60,340 bases of DNA from Apostichopus parvimensis (Eukaryota > Echinodermata > Holothuroidea > Aspidochirotida > Stichopodidae), in contig KN884044.1 of NCBI GenBank assembly GCA_000934455.1, forward strand, positions 70,954-131,293. Direction: 5' to 3'. The notes beneath the pieces were generated by a model. It ran no database searches. It was given only the letters and a program-made list of their open reading frames with translations, and was not told the DNA's origin. The translations under genes were made by a program, and so were the position numbers. This document shows positions 37,501 to 49,500 of this stretch, in pieces (the first letter of the stretch is position 1; each line of letters opens with the position of its first letter).

Positions 37501-40500
37501 TACGGTCCCAGTGCTCTTGCTGGCTCTGAGGAGTCTTAAGATTTAGGAAAACTTATTCGGGGCTCTCCGCTCTCGTGAAGATTTTTGCCAATGAGTGGAG
37601 TATTGTCTCCAATGCCTGGTGTCTTTTGAAATCCTGTTGAAAAGTACCCAAAGAGGTATTTGACTTCAACTTCCAGTCCGTCACATATTTGACTTGAAAG
37701 AGTAATTGTCAATAAATTTGAGTAAGACGTATTCACTCTGTAAGTGATGATGGTGCTTCTTAATAAGCATTCAAGCATTTCTGAAGGGTGTATTTTTTTG
37801 CACATTTTTCTCTCACTGTTTGAAGTATATTTTTACCACTCAAATGTGTCAAACATGGCCGATCCACACACATCAATGAAAGCCCGGTAATTAATTTTAC
37901 AGAATACAATGTATATAAAATAGTCTGGTTTCGTCAAATTACTACTTATCTAGTTTTGTCTAGCTTTTGTTTAGATTGGTTGTTAGCCTTGATGTAATTG
38001 TTTAAAGTCTCAATGTGTGTATGCCAAATTTTAACTTCGACCTTTCCAGCTTACTGCCCTAAAAGCCCAGTAAAAGTAACACCGTTCTATGCAATTTTCA
38101 TTTTAATAATCATTATTTTATTGAGTTATCTGTCGTTAAACATTTTTAACGAGTCCGCAGATTCTTCAAACTTCATTTAAATTTTGCAAGCCCCACCCAA
38201 CAGATAATGCACCAATCAAATCTCTCTGTTTTGTTTACGACCGTCAGGCTAGGCTTACTTTCACTTTTGTGGTAAGCCTATGTTAGGTCAATTCTCTTGA
38301 GTAGTATCTTTCTTTTGATCTTTACCGATGTAGCTTGCGAAATTGTGTCATATCCTTCCATTGCAAGGAATAAACAGGTGTTTTCAGACGTTTCCTCTGT
38401 GAAATTGGGTCAAAAAAGTGGACGATACTAGTATATGGTTACATTTGAGTGATGAACATGCTGATATGGACGGTCCCGCCATAAGGGCAACAGAAAATAA
38501 ATTTCTTTCTTTCGATTGCGACAGCTTTTCTCTATAAACCCACCTGGTCAGAGTGCATTTAGAATAAGAAACATTGTATCTTTGTTTTCCGAAATTCATC
38601 AACAAACACGTATTTCAAGACTTTAACTTTGGCCTTTTAATTTTTTTTACTTCTGAAGGAAATTTCCAGACATGCTGTTACCTTTAAATTTGAAAGCCAT
38701 AGCCTCAGAGGTCCTTCTATATAATTGTGAGAAAACTGGAGCTCTAGAAGCCAGTGTTTAAATGACCTTGCATAATTCTTTCAAGATTATACACATTTGT
38801 CTTACTAATGGATGAGCCAATAAGTCTATGGATCATATAGGTGTATGGATCAGTCAGGTCTGTACGGATCATGCAGATCTGAAGGGATCATACAATATAG
38901 TATGATGTTTATTAATTATATGGCTCATGCATTGTGTATGGATCTTACAGGTCTGTAGGGGCATTAACTATAAGGATCATACAGTGTACAAATCTATATG
39001 TATTGTAGGTTCATGGATCATGCAGGTTGTGTGGCCATGCAGTGTGATCCATTCACCCTGTATGATCCATACTGCACCTCACCAGTCATAACAGTGTGAA
39101 TGGATAATATGTAGCCTTAATGGATCCTTAAAGTATCTTTATTTTCATATCAACAGAGAAAGAAGGCAAAGCCTTTCACATCTCTTACCAAGTCAAGAAT
39201 ACACTAGTTGCTTACACCCGGCAGATAAACTTTGGGAAATACAACCCAGATCAGTCGCCACCAGTAGGATATTTTGATGTTGTTGGAAATGACAGGAGGT
39301 AAGGAATATTAATATATGTTTTAACCTAACTCTCATGATTCTCATCATCCCTCCCTTAAGAGAAGAGACGACGCAGAATACTTTTCTTGTAGAAAAAAAA
39401 GAGATACATTTTTACAATACATGTTGTTGTTGTTGTTTAAAGTGATTACATGCATACCAAAAAAGATAATGTTTGATGTTACTTTTCACTTAATGTGTTT
39501 ACTCCTTCTAACATCTACATTGCTCCATACTCTACTGTATACTAGCTGCCCAGCATGTTCCATTACGGTACTTCTTCCTATTATTTACTCTGCTTGCTGA
39601 CGTTTGTTCTCCATTAATTTACTGAAATTGAAGAAGTGGATTTAGGAGCTCCCAGAGAGTCAACAAATATTACAGATCTTTTCATGATTGTCTAGAAGTA
39701 GGTCGCTGATCTCAGTGGCCTACTGTACAGTATGTATGTCCAATGCCTATCAAATCATGACAAGTCTACACGCTGCATTAAGTTATGTTAACGTCACTAT
39801 ACCGAGATCTGTTAGACAAATTCTTGTACATGTACAGTAGGTGCTATGAGCTTGTTGTGGACAGTGTGCCACAGATCACTACCAGCATATAGTTTTCTCA
39901 ATTATAGCATTTTTATTGAAATCTGTAAAGGGATATCTTTGTGCACTATGCTTCATTTGCCAGTACTTATACTAGTATTACCATTGAACCTTAAAACTGT
40001 ATGTATATATACCAACAGCACAGTGTGATACAACTCATGGTAGCATTGAAGAGTAGTGTACGTACTACCACTGAGATCAGGAAATAATTCATCACGTAAT
40101 AACATAAATACAAAATGCTTTACAAACTGGTCAAATTCCTCTAGAAGGATAAAAGATGTACATGAAGCTGTTTACATACATATGCATAAAGGAACTAAAT
40201 AGGAGAAAATTTTCAGAGCCGTCAAAAACTCAAAACTGCTACATAAAATTTGAACAGTAAAGTAATCCCTGCAGTTGTCGCTCTTCAAAACAAAATTCAT
40301 GTTAAGTGTCTTTGAGTTGAATTATTAATGAATAGGTAATAATGCTGACTGAAGTATGAACTTATTGTTGATTCTTCACTCTGAGTAACATGTCCCTGAC
40401 TCCCTGTCACCTGCAGTACACTACGGTATGTACTATAGCATTTAAGTCATCACTGTGTGACATTTATAATGATGTGATGTTAGTGGTAGTAGACTTTAAC

Positions 40501-43500
40501 ATGCAAAGTAGCTGACAACACATATATATATGAAATTATCTCTACTTTTACTTTTTCAGGAGAGAGTGGCAGCAATTAGGTGACAAATCCAAAGAGAGTT
40601 GTATGCAATCATTCTGCCATCTCTTAGATGCAGAGTGTGGTAAATTAAAACCTTACGTAGAGGCTCACAGACGAGAGAAGGAGGAACTGGAGAGGAAACG
40701 GTGAGATGAGTTGCTGGAATAGATATCAGTCTATAGAATACATTACACACTTGTGAAAGTACTGGAATGTTTACTACAGTATCATGCAAGATTCTTGGTT
40801 AGGACTGCACTTTTAAAATTTATCAAATTGATTAGGGTTTGCCTTTTTTTTTGGGGGGGGGGGGAGTGGGGTGGAGGAGGAGGAGGAATAGTTTCTTTTT
40901 TCTGCATATATGTCCTTGAACAAGTTATATTGTAGTGTATACCTGAACCCTAAATCTTCCTGACTTGACACTGGCACTTGACACTGTACAAATATACAGA
41001 TAAAGTTGTTCAGGTCTAAAAAAAGGCAGAACTTGACAAACAGAATCCATGCAAAAGCTTGCTTGCATACAGAAATACTCAAATTCCTGACGTAAGTGTC
41101 AGTCCTGCACAGCTGCTTATACTGTAGGAAGAAATTCTTCCAACAACAAAGAAACAGTTGAAACCAAGGTTAGTTAGCAGAGGTACAGTATTAATAACAA
41201 GCTAGTGAAACGACCCAAGGTTAGTTAACAGAGGTATTCATAACAAGCTAGTAAAACGACGGAAATCCAAGGTTAGTTAACAGAGGTATTCATAACAAGC
41301 TAGTGAAACGACGAAACCAAGGTTAGTTAACACAGGTATTCATAACAAGCTAGTGAAACGACGAAACCAAGGTTAGTTAACAGAGGTATTCATAACAAGC
41401 AAGTGAAACGACAAGGAATGATCCAGAGAAGAATAGTGTTAAGAATTTTAATGTTAGCCCTGCTGTTATTGCCAATACTATACTATCAGAAAAGGGGGGG
41501 GGGGTGGTGTTTCTGCAGTATGCAGACATAAGTACTCCAATTAATAAAGATATGTTATTACTGAAAATATCATATTAAGTTACAATCCAAGAGCTGTCCT
41601 TGTTCAAGCAATATTAAAGCAACTATTTGCATAAATTTGGTTACCAATTTACTTTGGTTTTACCAAACCTAATGAGTATCGTTTCTCAGAATAATATTGC
41701 AATTAAGCTAAAGCGCTCTCCAAGGGACATTCCTAATGTTAATTAGTTGCATATATAATCCATGATTCTGATGAAGTTTGTCAACCAGTGAAGTGCCTTT
41801 TCCTTCATTATTGAAATTAAACGTAACCACGGAAACTAATGAGCTGCCTTAAGGGGGAATTGTACTTGACTAATAAGCCGGATAATTACCCAAATGGAGC
41901 ACAAAATATTGCACTTGGATATAATGTAAGTCATACCGATGCTTGCCCATAGTTAAGGTATTCTAGCCGTAGGAAGGTTTACTGTACATAAATAGTATTC
42001 ATCCTCTGTGGTTCTTCCTTACAGAAGAGAAGAAGAAGAGAGATTGAGAAGAGAAGCAGAAGAATTAGAGAGACAGAGAAAAGAAGAAGAAGCCAGGAGG
42101 TTAGAGGAGGAGAAGAGGCGAACAGAGGAGCAGCAAAGGTACATCAGCGCCCCTCCTCCATATCTAAGTTACACAAAGAAGAGTCGATGTATTGCATTCA
42201 TGATACTCTTGTCAAAGATGTCTCCAGTTTGACATTTTCATTTTCCCTGCTTCATGTTTATATTTAAATGCAGATAATATGTAGATAGTCTTCAGTGTTT
42301 GTAGAGCTGTAATATTATGATTGTGATGTCATAATGGTGATGATAACTAGTTGTGGCTTATATACTGTAGTAGTCCTCCTTGAGGGCATCTCCTATGAAT
42401 TATACAGGTTGTAATGTACAGTAGATACTAGAGAGTTATCGATCTGTCAGGCTATATTAATTTCATGCTAATATTGAGTCTTCAAGATTTACAAATCTAG
42501 TGTATTGGTTAGTTGTGTCCCATGTTTTATTTTTATTTGTTTTTTGTCTTTCCTAAGAGGGATAGTGAACTCTGTTTCCAGTACTGCTGCTACAGTTTTG
42601 ATTTGTAAATTCTTGTTTTAGTATGTATACACTAGATCTGCATCTCTTGCAAGGGCAACATAATTTAGGATGCATCCAGATTTGTGTTTTCTTTAAAAAA
42701 AATCAATTCAAATCTTGTTTGGTTAACATAATGTTAGATAATATATTGTGGTGTCTGTGTAAACATTCAAGGGAGACTGAGACGGAAAGGTGTCAGAAAG
42801 TTTCAACTATTCAAAAATATGTCTGATTACAAATAAAGGTTGCACAGTACAACAGTGACTGTAGCAAGAGGGTTTAATGTAGCAATGAGTATATGTTCTC
42901 CTGTAAGGTAATGCAAGCAGTAGTTAGTACAGAGACTGTTTCAGAAATTATTTCTGTTTACCTGATTTCTAGGTGTTCTTTTTGTGTTGATATTTAAACT
43001 TTCTTAAATTGAGGGTAAGTCATTAAACTTGTCCAAGCGAATGTTCCTCACTCATGAAAGAATGAAAGTTGGTTAGAAATGAAAACAAGAAAACAAAGTA
43101 AGCTCATTTAATGGAGTAATTGTTATCATTTAAATACCTGTAGTAATAATTATCTTTGTACTGTGTTGTTGTTGGTGTTGTTTTGCTGATTGGATTAACA
43201 GCATATTTGTGATATTTTCTCTCTTCCAGGTTACAATACAAAGAAGCAATCTATCAACATTTGTTACCACAGATTCAACCTTTAGCAGCTCAGCAATATC
43301 CTAATAATCCAGAACAGGTAGGATGAGAATTATGTCTAGGGTTGTGCGGGATCCCGGTAGTCAAGTGAATCCCGGTATCCCGATCCCGGTATTGACTAAT
43401 CCCGATCACAGTGCAATGTGTAACTACTACCGGTATTGGGAAACAACCGGTTATTACATTCGTTTCAGTATCATTCCCGGGAATCCCGGACAAAATAAAA

Positions 43501-46500
43501 ATATCTACGTGTTACTATTTGAAATAAAGAAAAGAAAACATGTTTATTTCTGGTTTCTGTGTTCTTAGTTTGAAGAATATCTGATTAATTTAAGTACCTG
43601 GCCTAGACCTATATATTAACGAATCAACTTTTCACGTAGTAATTTGGACCTAGGCTACACCAAATATCGAACGTTACTTAGGCTCAGCATGTTACGGGAC
43701 CTCAAAGTTATTGTGAAATTTTCGTTATTTATTCTTCCTTCAAACGATGATTGTGAAGGTTCCCATGTACAAAATCTTACCCTAATGCATTTCACCTCAT
43801 TTTGTTACAATAATTATAACGATTTAATAAATTTTGAGCCAAAACCGCAGGGAGTATATCCAGTTTAAATCCATCTTCGCACGGGACTGTATATTATTAT
43901 AGCGTAGGGTACGGTACTGGTACATACAGTGCAGTACCGTACTTGAGATTTGATGATGTAATGAAATGGATTCGTTTATTAATGCGGGGGGTTCCACGAT
44001 GTCATTTATAGTTATCTTTCGCAATTTTTTTAATTTTTTAGAACTTTTGTACGAAGATTGATATTGTACGTTTTGAAAGTACTGTATTTTTTTTGGAGTA
44101 AACAACAGCCGATTAACGATATAAATAAATCTGTACTATTCTTTTGTATGTAGTTTATAATCCCGTATTTACGTAGCCCCTATGTTACATTCTTATTGTC
44201 TGAAGTTCCAAACACGTGGGGACTTCTTGATAGTTAAAAACTTTTCATTGTGAACAGAACAGAATTCGCTCCGCTTACGTAAAACTTCTATATATATAAC
44301 ACGTGGAAAAACCCGAGTTTTTACACACATAATTCCCATTGACATTGGTCATGGAACTTAAGTAGGTCATCGACATTCGAACTTGCCCAGGTTCATTGCA
44401 CCATGGGAACGACTCAACACATTGAACATGATGGTACATTTTCCCGCCATCTGGACGCCGAGTGTAAATAGTTTGGTGTAATATGCAAATTATTAATGGT
44501 ACTGTACTGCTTGGTTAAAACTTAAACTATTGCAACACATACACATTTTGGGAAGATGTAGAAGTAACTTTTGTATCAAATGTAAAGTACTGTATGGTAC
44601 TATAATTTATAAAAGACGGTTTTCCTCAGGTGGTAGGGAAAAGGGGTGTTTCGGTGAACTCGATCTCTTTGTATAGTACTTGGATACTTAAAATGACCAT
44701 GTACATGCAGTTTCTATTTCTCTTTAGTAAGCTCTACTTAGCATTTTTATCCTTCGTGGATCTTTATTGGAATAAATACCAAATGTATTGTTTGACGCCA
44801 GTATTTAACGGTAAGCATTTCTTAAATTGTTGACTGAGCTTTAAAATCCATTTTCAAAAAAGTCTGTTTTCATGAAGGTTTTATAAAATCGACATATCGC
44901 TAGGGTAGGAAAATATTAACTTAACCACATTCACGAAAGTTGTTCTATTATCCAAATAAAATACATGTTTCTCGTACTGAGATCTTCTTTTCATGTGCTA
45001 ATACTACTAGTTTGGAATATGTGGCAACCTTTACAAAATCATTTTTAAGGATAGTTTAGATTTCTTGTAATCCAAATCGAAACTCGGGAATCAGGAAAAA
45101 GGAGGCCCATTGCGCGGACGAGACACATATTTTGTTTTTAACCGGCCCTGCTTCAAAGTTGTTGGGTGGAAGTTTTTTTTTCTTTTCATTCTGTTGGAAC
45201 CAATGGTAAATTATATAAAAAATTGACACAAGAAACGCTTAGTAACACTTTATTATTTCTTCAAAATGTTGCCAACTATTCAAAGTAATCTTATCCTCCG
45301 TGGAACATGGCGGCAATTTGTTTGTCAACGAGTTTATACGCGATTGTACTTGTTTATACGTCTTTATACGATCATGTGCGCGTACACATATCCAGTTATA
45401 CGTGAGCGGTACTGTAGGCTATGCATATTGAATGTATGTCATTGAGTCTCGTAACTATAAGTGATTTGAACCATAGATGAAAGTTGAGGAAAATACCGGT
45501 TGTAGTTACGATACCGGTATTCATGTTGCAACACTACCGGTTGTGTGAAATCCGACTACCGCACAACGCTAATTATGTCTGTTACAGATGTGACTTAAAA
45601 CATTTGTTCCTTGGATTTCAATCAATTTATTTTCTGCCACTGGAAAATCTGGTGATGTCTTCAATATTTATTTCAAATGCGCAAGTATATATATATGCGT
45701 TAATCCAATAAACAACTCTCCACATTCAATAAGTGTTGCTGCAGACTCTGGTCTATGCATGACACATATCTGTGTGAATATGATACATTTTTTAGCACTA
45801 AAAACACTACTTTTCAGAGTTATAATGGATTCATTCATATTTGTAATAACAGGAGTTAAGTAGTTTGCCACCCTTACACTGCATATTTCATGTATGTATG
45901 GTAAATACTTGTAAATTGTGCCTTTTAAAACTATAAATTCAAGGATGGTTTTGCACTTGGTATGTAAAGTAGAAAGCACCAATTATAACCTGGCTTTTGA
46001 ATTGCCTCATCTTTCATTCCTTGCCGGAGGCAGAATTCAATCCCCAAAAAAGCTTTGTTCTTAGAGAGTGGCCAGTAATAAGCTTTAGGTTTCAACATGA
46101 CATTTTGTGCAAGGACATTGTGTACAGGAATCACTAACCCTGCTGGCTTGCTGTTTTAACAAGTACACTATCAATCAAAACAGAACCCTGATTAGAGTGT
46201 TAATATATTCAAAATACGTTCAAAAGCCCTGAATAATTTCAATTTTACCTGTTTGTCCTTCCATTCTTAGTTTTGCTTTAACTGGACTATGCAGGGATTC
46301 TACAAATGTAAAGGCATCCCAATTTATTCAATAATGTTGTAGCCTGTGATTCACATGAAAACATCTTGTTGCACTTAGCAACAAATATTGAGACTTCCAG
46401 TTACCTTCAAGTTACCCTCAAGTTTGTTTGGTTTTCTATTGGATTTATACCTTGGACAAAATACTTGTTTGTGGATGAGCATTTCATGGCCATCATCCTT

Positions 46501-49500
46501 GAAAAAGAGAACCACCAAAATGCTGAGAGGCCATCAATATTCCAACACTTCAAACGTACATTGTAGGTAACTAGCCCATTGTATCAGCATGATGTGGTCA
46601 ACATCAATATTATGGCCCGAAATTTCCTGTGGAAGAGATGGTCCCCTTGTTATATGTGATGTCACAATGTGATCATTATTGTGTCACTCAGGGTCTGTGT
46701 GCAGGGTCTGTGTGCAGGGTCTGTGTGCAGGGTCTGTGTGCAGGGTCTGTGTACAGGGTCTGTGTGCAGGGTCTGTGTGCAGGATCTGTGTGCAGGGTCT
46801 GTGTGCAGGGTCTGTTTGCAGGGTCTGTGTGCAGGGTCTGTGTGCAGGGTCTGTGTGCAGGGTCTGTGTGCAGGATCTGTGTGCAGGGTCTGTGTGCAGG
46901 GTCTGTGTGCAGGGTCTGTGTGCACCTTTTATAGGCATAATGAAAGTCTCAGAAACTTTCTTGTTTCAATCATTTGGAATTGATTTTGCAATTTGCAGAC
47001 TAAACTGGACGGTGCTTCATTTGTGGAAGACTTCTCTGTGTTCAAACTTGTCTGCTCTTCTTCTTATTGCAGCAACAAGCATACACACAACAGTTGCAGG
47101 AATACTACTACCAGCAGTATTTACAACAATTAAAACAGCAGCAGGGCTCTACACAGATGGAGAACCCTGATGATAATGCTAATGGTAGGTATTCTTCCTC
47201 TGTTATTTCTGTATTTATAATAACATTTACAGCCTACCTATACTAAAAATCCCTTAAACTGTGGTAAATATGCCAGAATTAATTATTGTTGATATGCAAG
47301 CAAATCATCCATGAGGAGTAGGATGCTAACCTCCACCATTATCAATTATTAATCAGAGCTTTATTGCTATTCAGTTGTATGTTGAATAGTCCAACTAAAT
47401 GCACACTGGCAGCTGTTAGATATATTGTGACAGGTGTGTTTTATTGCATCCAGCAATAGCAATGTGTTTGCTATTAAATACCAACCCATGGAACTATACA
47501 CAAAAATATAAATATGAAAATCAGGGAGGTTAGTATGCAGTATGGGTGGATTCTTTAAACTTAAATTCAAATTTTAATTTCATTTTGCTCGTGGCATTTT
47601 ATTATTAAAGCAAATTCATTCTAGCATTGATTGTGGTTAATCTCTCCTACTTTTAAGTACTCAAGTCTCAGAACTTTGCAGTTTATAAGCTTGGCTAGTT
47701 AGCTTTCTCCTCAAATGATAAAGAAAATGTCAAAAGCATTGAAATACCAGATTTACATTTATCGATTATTAATATTGATGAAAAGGTGTCTGCTTGACAA
47801 CATTTCACTTAAAAATGAGAGCTTTTATTTATAGAAGACTAAAGTTAATAATAAAGATGAATGTCTTAGGCTGGTCAATTGCAGTTATATTTTGAAAACT
47901 ACTTGGTAGGTTTAGATACTATGCATTGTGTTATTTTCAAGAAGCTATTTGTGCATTTTACCAACTTGCAATTGTAAATAACATACAAGTAAGGCACCTG
48001 TATACATAATAAGGTCAATATAGGTCAATATCATCTCATTAATAACTGATTCTGAAAATGTTGTCACACAGAGGCCTTTACATATTAGTATTAATGTCAT
48101 GCAAACAGAATAAGAGAAATGTTAAGTTAGTTTTTTTTTTTATTTAAGCTAGAGTGAACAATAGCCCATGAAGATTGACATAAGTCAAGAGCTAATATAG
48201 GCTGTGAGGCACTATAAGAGAAATCCACATGGGCCAATCAGTGGTTCACAGCAGCTTAGGAACTACTGAAGGGTGGGGGGACGCTGGCCCCCTCACCCCA
48301 GAAGCACACCTAAGCGGTGGGAGGTGTGCACTATACATGACCTAAAACTGAAAGCATCCGGAGATTCAGAACAGTTCGGGCATCCAGATGGCAGATGAAC
48401 ACCTCTCCTTCAAGGATTGTGTGATCAGTGCCTATAAAATACACCACCCAATCCCCATCTAGTATGTTTTGAGTTTTTTTTTTTTTTACTATTTCAAACT
48501 TATTGGGAATTCATCTTGGTCTGTAAAGGTCATGAAATTTGTATAGTATGATCCATATATCTCTATTTTGGCAATTTTTTTTTTTTATACAGGGGTGGCT
48601 GATGGTGTAGATGGATTGGCACAGAACTTTCAAAACATTCAATTAGGGGATCTCCCTGTCAATGGAACCAGCAATCCCTTACACAATGGTCCCACTCAAG
48701 GACCAGATGGTGCAGTCAATGGCAATGGTAGGTACAAGTTACATCATGGATCCTCATCAGGGTATTGTTAATGTTAAGTTAGGATATTAAAGCCTTGAAC
48801 CAAAGACTGGTATTACAAGAACCAGCAATCCCTTACACAATGGTCCCACTCAAGGACCAGATGGTGCAGTCAATGGCAATGGTAAGTACATGTTACATCA
48901 TGGATCCTCATCAAGGTAATGTTAATGTTAAGTTAGGATATTCAAGCATTAAACCAAAGACAGGTATTACAAGAACCAGCAATCCCTTACACAATGGTCC
49001 CACTCAAGGACCAGATGGTGCAGTCAATGGCAATGGTAGGTACATGTTACATCATGGATCCTCATCATCAGGGTAATGTTAATTTTAAGTAAGGATATTC
49101 AAGCATTAAAACAAAGACAGGTATTACAAGAACCAGCAATCCCTTACACAATGGTCCCACTCAAGGACCAGATGGTGCAGTCAATGGCAGTGGTAGGTAC
49201 ATGTTACATCATGGATCCTCATCAGGGTATTGTTAATATTAAGTAAGGATATTAAAGCATTAAACCAAAGACAGGTATTACAAATCTAACCTTGATGTAC
49301 ATAAAATATTAAAGTCAATGATAGGAAGCCTGCAATCACTTTAGCTGACTGGGGTACAGGTTGGCTGATTAGCAGAAGTTATTAAAACATATGGCCACAC
49401 TTTGTCTTCAAGTAGCCAGTCATTGCTGTAAGAAAAGATCTGCTCACCCATTTTAGATGTCTAACCATGTAGTTATTAAGTGTCACACTGAATCATTTCG

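Larger units (their letters stand above)
25525..39156 (+). other. ACBD3 intron 1 (13.6 kb)
   Basis: Large first intron that has gathered repeats, listed separately: a LINE 3' end, adjacent palindromes, a 1.26-kb inverted-repeat element, a foldback and several tandem arrays. No other gene was recognised in it on either strand. Confidence 0.8.

Noticed and set aside
46662..47170. Several overlapping open frames on both strands around the 13-bp repeat, including one that runs into ACBD3 exon 6
   Set aside because: Produced by the stop-free CAGGGTCTGTGTG repeat. The exon 6 acceptor at 47072 is well placed, and the upstream part is intron.
48820..49192. Extra ACBD3 cassette exons in array copies 2-4
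   Set aside because: Possible acceptors (ACAAG, GACAG) lack pyrimidine tracts, and the nearest exon would be 62 nt, which breaks the frame.
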